From Hahella ganghwensis DSM 17046 (GTDB taxonomy: Bacteria > Pseudomonadota > Gammaproteobacteria > Pseudomonadales > Oleiphilaceae), in the NCBI RefSeq assembly GCF_000376785.1, contig NZ_AQXX01000083.1, positions 1 through 42,216 on the forward strand: DNA of 42,216 bases. The letters are read 5' to 3'. The translations under genes were made by a program, and so were the position numbers. Positions 1 to 8,875 of this stretch are shown one piece after another. How positions within the stretch are numbered: position 1 is the first letter of the stretch; each line of letters begins with the position of its first letter. Below the pieces are notes generated by a model. The model saw only the letters and a program-made list of their open reading frames with translations, did no database searches and had not been told where the DNA came from.

Positions 1-53
1 TATTCGGCCATATATCGTCGAGAGTTTGAATTACCTCAGAACCTTGGGGTTAT

Positions 54-1814
54 TCAGACTCTCCCTAGTGTTGAAATTGAGGATAAAAATAGAGTTCTTT
101 TCTTTTCCTCATCTAACTGTGCTGAAACTTTTGTTACTAGTTCTTCCGCTTCAAGCGCCTTTTTTTTCTCGTGCTCTTTTGCTTTGCGTTCTTCTTCCGC
201 TTTTGCCCTTGCTTCTTCCTTGGCTCTACGTTCCTCGTCTGCTTGTTTTCTAGCAGCTTCTTCAGATCGACGTAGCTCATCAAAACGCTTTTCAGCGGCT
301 TCGATATTTTTAAGGAAAGTTTTGTCTTTTGATTTTTCCGCGATTGCTTTAAGGCTTCCGAGGGATTCTTCGAATTTTGACGATCTTTCGCTAAGGATGC
401 CTATAAGTTTTTGGCTGTAATAAAGTAGTTCAATTTCTTCATTATCTATTAATTTGGCTAAAGCAGAAGCAACCCTAGCCTTCGCAGGATCAGTCAATAA
501 ACGTGAAATATTTTCAGAAAGTCGATCCTCTTTATCAACGAATGTTACAGGAATAACGTATCGTTCCAGACGTTTCAGGCATAGATTTCGAAAACAAGAT
601 TGCAACTCATCCACAGCAGGGCTGTCTATAAGTCCGGTATTTCGACTAGATGCCTCCATAAAATGCTCATCAGAGCCGTAAACATCTAGCCTACCTATGA
701 CATCACGAGTGCCAAGGAATCTGGCATATCCTTGCTGCTTTCTTCGGTCCATCTTGAACCAATCATCTCCTTCTTCCCCTATGGGGAATACTCGAAAGTT
801 ATTGCGAAATAAAAAAACAGATCCAAACTGAACTGAAGGAACCCCCATACGACGAGCAAAAGTCATTTTTGCTGAAGTGTTTAGAAAAAATAGAAGGCAG
901 TGGAAATTCGAATCTTGTAGTAAAGGGTAGGTATTTGGCTCTCTAATTTTATAAACTACCTCGCCTCGGTCTGTTAGGGAGCTTTCTATTTGATTCGTGG
1001 TAGGGTCAATTTTTACCTCAATAAATGTCGTTTTTTCTTGAAGGGTAGTGAATATGAAATTCCCAACCTCTCCATTTGCTAAGTCATTGGGGGGTAAAAC
1101 TAATTCTTTCTCATCCGCACGCTTTTGCGCATCTTTGTCTGCCTGTTCCTCAGCAGGAGCATGAATGACTATCTTGAAGCCATCAGCGTCAGATCCGAAG
1201 GGGTTAATTAGCTTCGATAAAGCGGATTTTATACGACAAATCTTTTCTCTATTCCAGACTTGTCTTGTGTGCTTTATAGTTATTACTGTTCCAGAATTAA
1301 GCCTTGGCAACTGGTCTGGAATATCGAAACCTTTTGGATTGGAGATGTAGGTAACATTTACTTTATCAAATCGCTTTTGATGGTTTTTGTCAAAAAGAGA
1401 CCAGTCTATTGTTAGGTTATGTACAGGGTCTTGGAGCTCTGATTGATGACGTGTCTGTAATATTATGATTTTACCTAATCTGTCGGACGAAAAACGACCT
1501 ATTCCCTTACTTCCAGCGTAGTATTTTCGGTTCGCTATCTCTTCTCTGTAATTCTCAGAGTTCCCTTCTTTCTTTGATGAATATGCTACAAAGAGCCATT
1601 TTTTCTTGATGTCGTCATAGGTCATGCCTGTGCCATTATCTGCAATGATAATCTCATCATTTCCGAAAAAAATATCAACTTGGGGGGCTCTAGCGTCGAA
1701 TGAGTTTTTTACTAGCTCGAAGATTGCAACTTCATCATCTGTGATAAGTTCGCTTCCAAGTACGGTTTTTAGCCCGCTGCTGACATCAAAATGCAGAGGG
1801 GTTGGCGTGGTCAT
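54..1814 (-). CDS. GHKL-type ATPase, transposon cargo, possibly C-terminally truncated
   Basis: The 586-residue protein starts with a GHKL (Hsp90/MutL/histidine-kinase type) ATP-binding domain. The N box is ELVKNSFDA (E33, N37), the G1 box IADNGTGM (D59) and the G2 box AGSKGIGRFSS (around 100-110). A middle region of about 300 residues is followed by a highly charged coiled coil (about 490-575) rich in E, K, R and A. The protein stops right after RTLFLSSIST. Related large ATP-binding proteins, as I recall them, continue past such a motif into a histidine-kinase-like domain, so this may be a shortened form. The other frames below position 54 also carry stops. It is the first gene beyond the transposition module and so is likely cargo. 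A defence or stress role is inference only; specificity is unknown. Confidence 0.75.
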   Translation of the reverse strand: MTTPTPLHFDVSSGLKTVLGSELITDDEVAIFELVKNSFDARAPQVDIFFGNDEIIIADNGTGMTYDDIKKKWLFVAYSSKKEGNSENYREEIANRKYYAGSKGIGRFSSDRLGKIIILQTRHQSELQDPVHNLTIDWSLFDKNHQKRFDKVNVTYISNPKGFDIPDQLPRLNSGTVITIKHTRQVWNREKICRIKSALSKLINPFGSDADGFKIVIHAPAEEQADKDAQKRADEKELVLPPNDLANGEVGNFIFTTLQEKTTFIEVKIDPTTNQIESSLTDRGEVVYKIREPNTYPLLQDSNFHCLLFFLNTSAKMTFARRMGVPSVQFGSVFLFRNNFRVFPIGEEGDDWFKMDRRKQQGYARFLGTRDVIGRLDVYGSDEHFMEASSRNTGLIDSPAVDELQSCFRNLCLKRLERYVIPVTFVDKEDRLSENISRLLTDPAKARVASALAKLIDNEEIELLYYSQKLIGILSERSSKFEESLGSLKAIAEKSKDKTFLKNIEAAEKRFDELRRSEEAARKQADEERRAKEEARAKAEEERKAKEHEKKKALEAEELVTKVSAQLDEEKKRTLFLSSISTLGRV

Positions 1815-2005
1815 GAATCGTCACTCCTTGATAATAATAAGACTATATTTTAGGCCTTGAGATGATAACCTAAAAAGCTAAAGCAATAGGTTGAGCTGTG
1901 CTTGATATATATCAGGGTTTACTGCCTCGTGCCACCTTAGTTCTTTAAGTGAATGTTGGAAAACTGGCCGGGGGAGAGTGTCCCGAAAAAGGAAGGGGGT
2001 CATAA

Positions 2006-3511
2006 CTATGCTTGCGGAGGATGATTTCTCAGTAGTGAAAATGCTTGAGTTGCTATTGGTCTTAATGAAGGCGGTACCTCTATAGACTCGTGATCTGTTT
2101 TGATAAGCAGATCATTACCTGACGTGTACAGACGCCAAGTTGATAGGTCTATGCTGTTTAAAGGAAAGCCAAATGCTTTGGCAATTATGCTATGGAGGAC
2201 ATGAATTGGCGTATTTTCAACTCCTCGTTTTTCTACCTCAGCAAGCAGATTTTTCAGCTCTTTGATAGTACGAGGTTGTTTCTGGCCACTACTAGTAGAT
2301 TTCAGCTCTGATTTAGAGGGCATTGATACATCCCAGGATTTTATTTTTCGGCAGTAGGTGACGAATTTGTGTAGGGACGCACGTGAGCTGGAGTGTTTTT
2401 GAAGAAAACTCTTTAACAGCGTTTTCTTCCAGGGCTGGAGTGAGTCTAATGAGCCGTATTGGCAGAATTTTTCTGCAGCTCGTAAGTAGAGACGAATTGT
2501 CCTTGGCTGAATCTTGCTGTTCTTCAGCCACTCCGAATACTGTTTGAGAAGGGCTCCCCAGGGTTCCCGAGCATTAGATGCTAGCTTATTTCTTATAATG
2601 TCTTTTTCGCTTTGATCATGCTTAATCTGGTCTGGTATTTCTATTGAGAGTTTATTGAGCAGAAACTGGCTGGATAGCAGGTATTTTCTGAGTTCTGCTA
2701 CAGTGAAAGCTTTAAGTAACTCTTCATAGTTAATGGTATCAGTCGATGGAAAGCTCGCATCGAGCCTTTCGAAGAAGGTCTCGTGAATTATGAGTTTCCG
2801 GCGCAAGTTGGGATGGTTGCCCTGAGTTTCCAGCAGCCACTCTGAAAACTGGCTCAGTAGTTCTCTGGACCACTTGTGATTCAAGGTATTCTCATGAAGT
2901 GCTACCTCTTTTCTGAGTCTTCTTGCGTTGAGGCATACCAGGCATCGTGACCGACCAGTTCCTGATACGAGAATGCCACAATCAGGACAATTGTGTTGTG
3001 GGTTTGACACTGAGGAACAGTCCATACAAACTGGCTTATTTTCTGGAGTGTAAGTACCAACCTTTCTGTACTTTCGACAAATGATGCAGGTTTGGTGCGT
3101 AAACTTGTTTCTGCAGGAATCACAGATCTTCTCATTAATACCAAATTGCGGATGCCTTGAAAGTCTAGGCGTCAATTTGTTGCATAGGTGACAGTGTTCA
3201 GGTTTCTTAAAATAGGGTGTACAGGCAGGACATACTGCGGCGCCATTATTGGTCAACATCCCAGCCTTAGGTACAGGACGCTCACACCTAATACAAGTCC
3301 TTTTGGCAATTTTACACTTTCTGCAAATGGGCTCTTCATTTGAGTTCCTGTGGACTCGGTAGTTATTTCCGCACGTTGCGCAGTTTGTGGAGACGAAAAC
3401 CCGTGCGTAGCAGGAGGCGCAGTAGTCGAACCCTTTGTAGACACGATGGGCTTTTTGTATGCTTCTGCCGCACTCGTCGCAATACCTGCCATATTTTGCA
3501 TCAGTGCCCAT
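2006..3511 (-). CDS. tniE: TniE-like protein: zinc ribbons plus integrase-like DNA-binding region
   Basis: This 501-residue protein is the last gene of the transposition operon, and its start overlaps the tniQ stop by 11 bp. Residues 11-193 carry twelve CxxC pairs (CDEC, CASC, CATC, CRKC through CLVC), enough for six zinc ribbons. Residues about 215-290 and 318-392 both look like the helical core-binding domain of tyrosine recombinases and resemble each other (FSEWL...RRKLIIHETFFERL against YSEWLKNS...RTIRLYLRAAEKFC). The C-terminal 100 residues sit where a catalytic domain would be, but no R...HxxR...Y set is visible, so strand cleavage is unlikely. By position and size it matches tniE of Tn6022-like elements. 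A role in target or end recognition is inference. Confidence 0.7.
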   Translation of the reverse strand: MGTDAKYGRYCDECGRSIQKAHRVYKGFDYCASCYARVFVSTNCATCGNNYRVHRNSNEEPICRKCKIAKRTCIRCERPVPKAGMLTNNGAAVCPACTPYFKKPEHCHLCNKLTPRLSRHPQFGINEKICDSCRNKFTHQTCIICRKYRKVGTYTPENKPVCMDCSSVSNPQHNCPDCGILVSGTGRSRCLVCLNARRLRKEVALHENTLNHKWSRELLSQFSEWLLETQGNHPNLRRKLIIHETFFERLDASFPSTDTINYEELLKAFTVAELRKYLLSSQFLLNKLSIEIPDQIKHDQSEKDIIRNKLASNAREPWGALLKQYSEWLKNSKIQPRTIRLYLRAAEKFCQYGSLDSLQPWKKTLLKSFLQKHSSSRASLHKFVTYCRKIKSWDVSMPSKSELKSTSSGQKQPRTIKELKNLLAEVEKRGVENTPIHVLHSIIAKAFGFPLNSIDLSTWRLYTSGNDLLIKTDHESIEVPPSLRPIATQAFSLLRNHPPQA

Positions 3512-4583
3512 ATTTACCTGCCAGCTCCATTAGGATTGATGCTCTCTGGCTTCGCCATCCAGGAGGCTTTCTGCGTTGAAGAGATCTGAGTTCCTCCAAA
3601 GGGGACCTCGATCTTTTTATTCTTGTTCTGTGTTTACGTGAATAAATCGGAAGTCTTTTTATTTCTATGTCTATCCAGTTAGGAATAGATGAGTGATTCG
3701 AAAAAGGTTTTTGATCTAAACAGACTTGACGGGATAAATCTCTGAAAGATTGAGGCCATCCTTCTAATAGTGAGTCCATGAAAAGCAAGACTGTCATTCG
3801 CTCTGAAGTGTCAGAGAGCTCAATAGCGCCTACACCAGCGTCGTCTAATTGGCTGTATTTCGAGCAGCGTTTTTGTCTTAGGGCGCTAAGTAATATATGG
3901 GCTCCAGCAAGCACGTCCCTGCCAGGAATCTCTTGTCGTCCAATGTTTACTGGCAATCCATGCAGAGCTTTGAACAATTTATTTTGGAAATTGATCAGGC
4001 TATGCATTTGAGAGGTTTTACCAAGAAGAGATCCAGGTGCCCTATCCAATCTGAAATTACAATTATGGCAATTCAGTGTATGCATGTGATTTCGATGAGG
4101 AATGACTGGGGCTCGGCATTCTGGGCACCGATCTAGCAGGCCTAGTTGATGGGATTGGCATATTGTGACAAAGGATAGCCGCCAACTTTTTAGGAAGCCT
4201 GGTGATTCCTGGAGGCATTTAGGGCAGTATTGTAACCCAAAGCGCTTTCGATCACGGTGATACACGCCAATAGCGTTGATCCAGGGAGCAAATCCTTGGA
4301 TCGGGCTGTGCGCACTTCCTGTCAGGCATGTCGTTAGCTCATACTTTCTGAGCGTCATCTTCTCTACTGATTTGCAAGAAAGCGCCGAGAAATCAGAAAT
4401 CCTTTGAATAAGTGATTTTGGTGCGGAGCGGTCTATGTCTCTATTCCAAATAGCCGTTTTAGTGCCAAAATGGTGCGAGCAAAAGCTATATGCAGTAGTA
4501 CCATATTGGTGTGAGGTGCGCACCAAGAAAGAACTTAAGAGTTCGTTATCGATTTTATGAGGAAGGAAAGGCCAAGTCGGCAT
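3501..4583 (-). CDS. tniQ: TniQ-family target selector
   Basis: The roughly 360-residue protein opens with the typical TniQ sequence PTWPFLPHKIDNELLSSFLVR. It continues with YCPKC, CPEC and CHNC zinc ligands around residues 120-185, the usual TniQ zinc-finger layout. TniQ/TnsD proteins bind the target site and recruit the TnsC ATPase. The chosen ATG at 4583 lies two bases after the tnsC stop; an upstream in-frame ATG at 4613 would overlap tnsC and adds only ten non-conserved residues. It is shorter than Tn7 TnsD (about 500 residues) but carries more than the bare TniQ domain. As the only TniQ present it is the best candidate for recognising comM. Confidence 0.9.
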   Translation of the reverse strand: MPTWPFLPHKIDNELLSSFLVRTSHQYGTTAYSFCSHHFGTKTAIWNRDIDRSAPKSLIQRISDFSALSCKSVEKMTLRKYELTTCLTGSAHSPIQGFAPWINAIGVYHRDRKRFGLQYCPKCLQESPGFLKSWRLSFVTICQSHQLGLLDRCPECRAPVIPHRNHMHTLNCHNCNFRLDRAPGSLLGKTSQMHSLINFQNKLFKALHGLPVNIGRQEIPGRDVLAGAHILLSALRQKRCSKYSQLDDAGVGAIELSDTSERMTVLLFMDSLLEGWPQSFRDLSRQVCLDQKPFSNHSSIPNWIDIEIKRLPIYSRKHRTRIKRSRSPLEELRSLQRRKPPGWRSQRASILMELAGKYGH

Positions 4584-4585
4584 AG

Positions 4586-5473
4586 TCAAACTCTGCGAGC
4601 GACTTCTTCCCAATCACCGGGGCGAACCCAGTCAAGGTTATCCAAGAGTTTCGATGTAATCTTCTCTTGGCCTGTTTCAATGGCCTGAACGGCTGCAGCT
4701 TTTAAAAGCTTGACAGTACCTCCGATTGTATCCCCCATCATCCCATATAATTTGGGTGCTATTTCGCGTGAGGCTAAATTAGAAGGTTCGGCTAAAGGTA
4801 GTAACCTTTCATAACTGGCTAAGAATCTGAGGTACTCATGATTCAATTGCCATCGATCCAAGGCAGCGGGTTCAAAGCGAGACTTCATTTGAGGGTCAGA
4901 GTTCAACGCATTGATAGCTGTTTGAGTTCCAGCAGCAACAATTGATATTTTGAGGTCGTTGCTAAGCCCTTTTATTGCCGCAAGTAGATCTCCTGCAATT
5001 TTGCCAGCGTTGGTCAAATTGTTGAATTCGTCTATAGCCAGCACTCTCACTTCGGCGTATTGGAGAGTAGACTTTACTTCCCGCTTTTTGATTGGTGCTG
5101 GGTCTCTTTCTCTGTGTGATATGCCTAGGTTCCACAGAATAGTTGACCAGAACTCAGATTCGTCCGGAGTTTCTGGCATTTCTATACGTAAAATAGGGGC
5201 TATGGGCGTTCCACTTGGTGTGATTTGTATCGGGTGCCAGTGACAGAAACGTTCCAAGATTGAGCTCTTACCATTCCCGCTTCTGCCGACGATCAGCACA
5301 TTGGGCATCCGAAGGCTTTTGGGATGAGTCAGCAGTCGATTTAGCTGATTCAGTATTTGTGTTGCTCGTGTATACCCAATCCAACGGTCTGTTTTGCAGA
5401 AGGTCGCTCGTTCATTAACAGGCAGATCAAGCATTTCAATGACATCTGGGCTAAGGTGAGAAAATTTGCTCAT
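4586..5473 (-). CDS. tnsC: TnsC-like AAA+ transposition regulator
   Basis: The 295-residue protein has a Walker A motif GRSGNGKS (63-70) and a Walker B motif VLAIDEF (DE at about 148-149), as in TnsC, TniB and IstB AAA+ ATPases. TnsC oligomerises on DNA, links the TniQ-marked target to the TnsA/TnsB transposase and enforces target immunity. It is compact, like TniB, and much shorter than Tn7 TnsC (555 residues), so the long N- and C-terminal interaction segments of Tn7 TnsC are missing. Its ATG overlaps the tnsB stop in an ATGA, implying translational coupling. Confidence 0.92.
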   Translation of the reverse strand: MSKFSHLSPDVIEMLDLPVNERATFCKTDRWIGYTRATQILNQLNRLLTHPKSLRMPNVLIVGRSGNGKSSILERFCHWHPIQITPSGTPIAPILRIEMPETPDESEFWSTILWNLGISHRERDPAPIKKREVKSTLQYAEVRVLAIDEFNNLTNAGKIAGDLLAAIKGLSNDLKISIVAAGTQTAINALNSDPQMKSRFEPAALDRWQLNHEYLRFLASYERLLPLAEPSNLASREIAPKLYGMMGDTIGGTVKLLKAAAVQAIETGQEKITSKLLDNLDWVRPGDWEEVARRV

Positions 5474-7374
5474 CGGGTTAACAATACCTCGTCAAATGGC
5501 CTGACTGGTGTGGAAAACAGGTCGTCTTCAACTGAATTAGGGGCCATGGAGGGGGAACTTTTTGGCTCCGACTTGGATGGCAGCGTTTTGGGAGTAGGTT
5601 TTGGTTTTCGCGTAGCCTGTCTTCTAGCTGCCTTGGTTTTCTTTTGTGCCTCTTCTACATGGGCTCTCATACGCTCCAGTGCATCAAAAATCAAGTTCTC
5701 ATCAATATCTTTTCGGCCTTCATTCTTAAGCCTTGTAAGGACTTCATTCAACTCCCAAACACTCATTGCCGGGAAGCCAATATTTCGGTACGGGATGGCA
5801 ATATAACGGTTATCAGCGGGGTCAAAAAAATATACTTTGCTGATGTCTCTCGGATCGCGCCGAATTAGGAATTTGCGCTTTGCTTTAGGATTTTCTGGAT
5901 CTGTAGAGTTAATGTAGGGATCGAGAGAAGACTCATAATAAGTAATGTTGTCTATTTGAATGCCGTATTGCTGTACTGTTCTCTCAAAGAAGGGCATGAA
6001 GTCCAAGCGAATACGTAAGGGGTCTTCTGGAATTGGGAAGAGGCCTGTACCAAGTGTGTGTTCATCTCCCAAGACACCAAGCTCCCACTTTTTCCTTGGT
6101 GACATACCCAGTTGGTGGTGTAGGCGTTGATGATAAACATTTACTGTGAAATCGATAAGATATTTCTCTAACTCTGCCAAGGTTAGAGTGGCTTCTGATT
6201 CGGAGTTGTAACCCCGGCGCTGTTTGGGGTTAGAGAAAGTCGTGCCAGGTAATTTGCGAATTTCATTTGCCATCGTGCCCATTAGGCGCTCTACATGTCC
6301 GCCGAAATGGGGCAACTGCACTGGCCTCCATTGAAGGTCTATTGCGTAGTTCTCACAAGCCAATTGGAGAACCTTACCTCGGAATTCTTTTGCGTTGTCT
6401 GCATGGATGACATCTGGTTTTCCCCAAACGGGCCACTCGCCAGCGACACCTAGATCTGCTAGGTATTCTCGTTTGGGACACATCGCGTTTGCCATGCACA
6501 TGCCCACTGATGCCGCACTTGGCCTTTCAAATGTCAGGTATAGCCCAACAACCATTCGGCTAAAAACATCTATAGCGAGAGTCAGCCATGGCCTTCCAAT
6601 GGGTTGCCGATGAACTTCATCAACAAGAATGAGATCCGCTTCGGTGTGGTCGATTTGCACGATCGCCAAAGGATGATCTGCTCCAGGAAACTCTCCTTGG
6701 ATAGGCGCATAGCGATTTCGGGCGATATCCTTGAAGCCCCTTCGCCTGAGTTTATGTGCAGGATTTATCAAAGAAATTCTAGATCTGACAGTATTCGGGT
6801 GAGGAGGGGATATTTTTGCCAGACGACACCTTCTTAATACCTCTTCGGCGACATCTGTAGGGTTATGCCGCTGTTTGGTTAAATATAAATCTTCAATGGC
6901 TGACTCGATGACCTTCTCTTGCTCTGTTGTTAATAAGAAAGTTCCTTTCTTTCGGCCTCGCTTACTCGGTACTAATGCCGAAACGTGGCCGGCATCCTGA
7001 TAGAGCTTTAGCCATCGATACAATGTAGCTGCATGGATTTTGTGTTCTTGAGCGAGCCTTTCTACGTCGTCTCTTGATCTAATTGGGTTTGCCAGAAGAG
7101 GTTTGATTGCACGGAATCGGTCTTGCGCTTCTTCCCATTCTTCCTTGCTTAGCTGCCATAGCTCCCTTTCACTGGGCTGTGAAGTGTGCTCATTTGCTTC
7201 TGGGTCAATCGGGGTGACAGTTTCTATTCTGAGTCGTTGGGTCTCCTGGGTTTCCAGATTAACGGCAAGAATGCTGTCCAACGAAAGAAGGTGTGTTACT
7301 TGATATCTACTATCCCCAAAACTTACTAGCTGCCCTGGTTCTATCTTGAAAAAGTTTCTGGATATGCCGCTCAT
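5470..7374 (-). CDS. tnsB: TnsB-like DDE transposase
   Basis: The 634-residue protein has N-terminal helix-turn-helix DNA-binding regions (about 80-210), then an RNase H-fold integrase core. The DDE triad is visible as QIDHTEAD (D242), VIHADNAKEF (D326) and HFGGHVERL (E362). A Mu-transposase-type C-terminal region and a basic, proline- and lysine-rich tail (about 580-615) follow; in Tn7 the TnsB tail contacts TnsC. TnsB binds the repeats in both ends and joins the 3' ends to target DNA. It starts 4 bp after tnsA, so the two subunits of the heteromeric transposase are co-translated. Confidence 0.95.
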   Translation of the reverse strand: MSGISRNFFKIEPGQLVSFGDSRYQVTHLLSLDSILAVNLETQETQRLRIETVTPIDPEANEHTSQPSERELWQLSKEEWEEAQDRFRAIKPLLANPIRSRDDVERLAQEHKIHAATLYRWLKLYQDAGHVSALVPSKRGRKKGTFLLTTEQEKVIESAIEDLYLTKQRHNPTDVAEEVLRRCRLAKISPPHPNTVRSRISLINPAHKLRRRGFKDIARNRYAPIQGEFPGADHPLAIVQIDHTEADLILVDEVHRQPIGRPWLTLAIDVFSRMVVGLYLTFERPSAASVGMCMANAMCPKREYLADLGVAGEWPVWGKPDVIHADNAKEFRGKVLQLACENYAIDLQWRPVQLPHFGGHVERLMGTMANEIRKLPGTTFSNPKQRRGYNSESEATLTLAELEKYLIDFTVNVYHQRLHHQLGMSPRKKWELGVLGDEHTLGTGLFPIPEDPLRIRLDFMPFFERTVQQYGIQIDNITYYESSLDPYINSTDPENPKAKRKFLIRRDPRDISKVYFFDPADNRYIAIPYRNIGFPAMSVWELNEVLTRLKNEGRKDIDENLIFDALERMRAHVEEAQKKTKAARRQATRKPKPTPKTLPSKSEPKSSPSMAPNSVEDDLFSTPVRPFDEVLLTR

Positions 7375-7378
7375 AACT

Positions 7379-8044
7379 TTACTCTGCTAACCATATAGAG
7401 GATTTCATCGTGAGAGTGTTATGCAATGAAGCAAGGATTTCTCGCTCCGCAATCATTTTCCATAGGACAGGCAGAGCCTCCATTCGGCTGTCGTCTCTCC
7501 AATATGCCGCAGCTAATAGTGCTTGTGGGGTCGTCTTGCCCAAGGCTCTTAATGTATTCATTAGCTGTTGCTTGATGAGAGGATTCTCCGCCCGGTGCTG
7601 GTATTTGCGAAGAAACTTGGCGTTTTGAAGTAGTGGGGTTCTGATTTCCAATTCGGTCATGATCTTAAACCTCCATCCATGCGATTTGCAGTGCTTCACA
7701 GCTGCTTTAAAGCGAGGTCTAAGTTGATGCCAATCAGAGTGTAGTTCACTCCTGTGTTTGACTTCGTAGACGATGATCCTAGGTGAATCGCTGTTACATT
7801 GAAGCTCGGCTAAAACATCAGGAGTGTAACTCCGCATAGTCCCATTGAATTGGTATTCAAGAGTAAACGGTTGAACCTTAATTCCTAAAACGTTGGGACT
7901 AAAGTTCAAGCATATTAGCCAGTCCCTTTCTAGTGAGGATTCAAACTCAACAGCTCCTCCCTGTGAGAGGCTAACCTTGCCTGTAAGGCTGCGGCGATTG
8001 GTTCCAATCCTTCGAGCTGGTGCCCCACTAGCTAGTCGCGCCAT
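7379..8044 (-). CDS. tnsA: TnsA-like endonuclease
   Basis: The 221-residue protein matches the TnsA endonuclease fold. It has FESSLERD (E39), YTPDVL (D76) and YEVKHR (E94, K96), the expected acidic and lysine active-site residues, followed by a C-terminal helical domain. TnsA cuts the 5' ends of the transposon while TnsB cuts the 3' ends, giving true cut-and-paste transposition. It is the first gene of the operon, starting about 120 bp from the element's end, so its promoter must lie within or beside the TnsB-site repeats. That arrangement suggests transposase binding represses its own operon. Confidence 0.93.
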   Translation of the reverse strand: MARLASGAPARRIGTNRRSLTGKVSLSQGGAVEFESSLERDWLICLNFSPNVLGIKVQPFTLEYQFNGTMRSYTPDVLAELQCNSDSPRIIVYEVKHRSELHSDWHQLRPRFKAAVKHCKSHGWRFKIMTELEIRTPLLQNAKFLRKYQHRAENPLIKQQLMNTLRALGKTTPQALLAAAYWRDDSRMEALPVLWKMIAEREILASLHNTLTMKSSIWLAE

Positions 8045-8167
8045 TAGTTATATTCCTCAATCCAATCGCATAAATAGTTGTACTTTGGTCGCATAATATT
8101 ATGTGAATACTCGCTCAGAAACCCCTAAATGTAAACAGAACTGTCGCATAGTTAGATGGAATTCACA
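8045..8167. repeat. Transposon terminus with tandem TnsB-type repeats
   Basis: Read on the plus strand, TCGCATA occurs at 8066-8072, 8089-8095 and 8144-8150, and a weaker TCGCTCA at 8111-8117. The spacings of 23, 22 and 33 bp are what helically phased or overlapping transposase sites of about 22 bp would give. The outermost bases are TGTGAATTCC reading inward from 8167, the 5'-TGT end of Tn7-family elements. The next five bases outside, GTGGC (8168-8172), would be the target duplication; the matching copy is off-window. By Tn7 convention this is the right end. Confidence 0.75.
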
Positions 8168-8862
8168 GTGGCTCTAATCCCAGGCCGGGAGAAATCTCTC
8201 TTGCTCATCATGGTGTACTGTTTTTGGACGAACTTCCCGAGTTTGACCGAAAAGTGCTGGAAGTCCTCCGTGAACCGATGGAATCGGGCGAGATTGTCAT
8301 CTCGCGGGCCGCTCAACAAACCACTTTCCCGGCCAGCTTTCAGCTTGTAGCGGCCATGAATCCATGTCCATGTGGATATGCGGGGCATCCACAGATCGCC
8401 TGCCAATGTACTGAACAGCAGGTGCAGAGATATCGGCAGAAAATATCTGGTCCGTTGCTGGACAGGTTCGATCTTCATATCGAAGTACCTGCCATTGGAC
8501 TGCGGGAGCTTCAGATGCAAGGTGCTACGGATACCACTGAACAGGTTCGCACACGAGTCGAGCAGGCCAGAGGGGCTGCGGTGGAGCGTAGTGGTGCTGC
8601 CAATCAGTATTTGTCTGGAGGTGCACTTGAACAATTCTGTGCTTTGGAAGAAGCCGACAGGCTGATGCTGGAGCAGGCGCTGCAGAAACTGGGAATGTCC
8701 GCGAGAGCATATCACCGGGTACTGCGTGTTGCCCGTACTATTGCTGACTTGTCAGGGGTTGAGAAGATTAGCTCCGCCCATTTGCTGGAATCTTTGAGTT
8801 TTCGAGCCCTGGACCGACGACGTATGACTCAAGTGATAGGTAGCGGCGTAACAAGTAATTGA
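8168..8862 (+). pseudogene. comM: comM (yifB) Mg-chelatase-like ATPase, 3' fragment cut by transposon
   Basis: An open frame from 8170 reads GSNPRPGEISL, then VLFLDELPEF (Walker B), AAMNPCPCG (sensor 1 region), the arginine-finger region PLLDRFDLHIEV and the C-terminal Mg-chelatase domain, ending at 8862. Full ComM is about 500 residues; only the last 230 codons are here, without the N-terminal Lon-like domain and Walker A. ComM is a hexameric helicase that extends branch migration during natural transformation. The first ATG in the fragment (8224) would give a 212-residue piece lacking Walker A, so no ATPase activity is expected. This is insertional disruption, not slow decay: the remaining frame is intact. 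Confidence 0.92.
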
Positions 8863-8875
8863 AAGTATTAAAAAA

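Larger units (their letters stand above)
1..8167. mobile_element. Tn7-like transposon in comM (partial, transposition-gene end)
   Basis: The sequence shows a tnsA-tnsB-tnsC-tniQ-tniE series, all minus strand with overlaps or gaps of a few bases, ending about 120 bp from a point where comM coding sequence resumes in mid-gene. The terminal bases read TGT inward from 8167, as in the Tn7 family, and repeated TCGCATA motifs lie just inside. The gene set and the comM target resemble Tn6022/AbaR-type elements as I recall them. The element is visibly AT-richer than the flanking chromosome. It has one TniQ and no separate TnsD, so targeting of comM probably depends on that TniQ. The far end lies beyond position 1. 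Confidence 0.9.

Noticed and set aside
1-8167. CRISPR array or guide-RNA-directed Tn7-like system
   Set aside because: No cas genes or regularly spaced direct repeats are seen in the part of the element shown.
8152-8715. 187-codon minus-strand frame opposite comM
   Set aside because: It is the antisense of clearly conserved comM codons.
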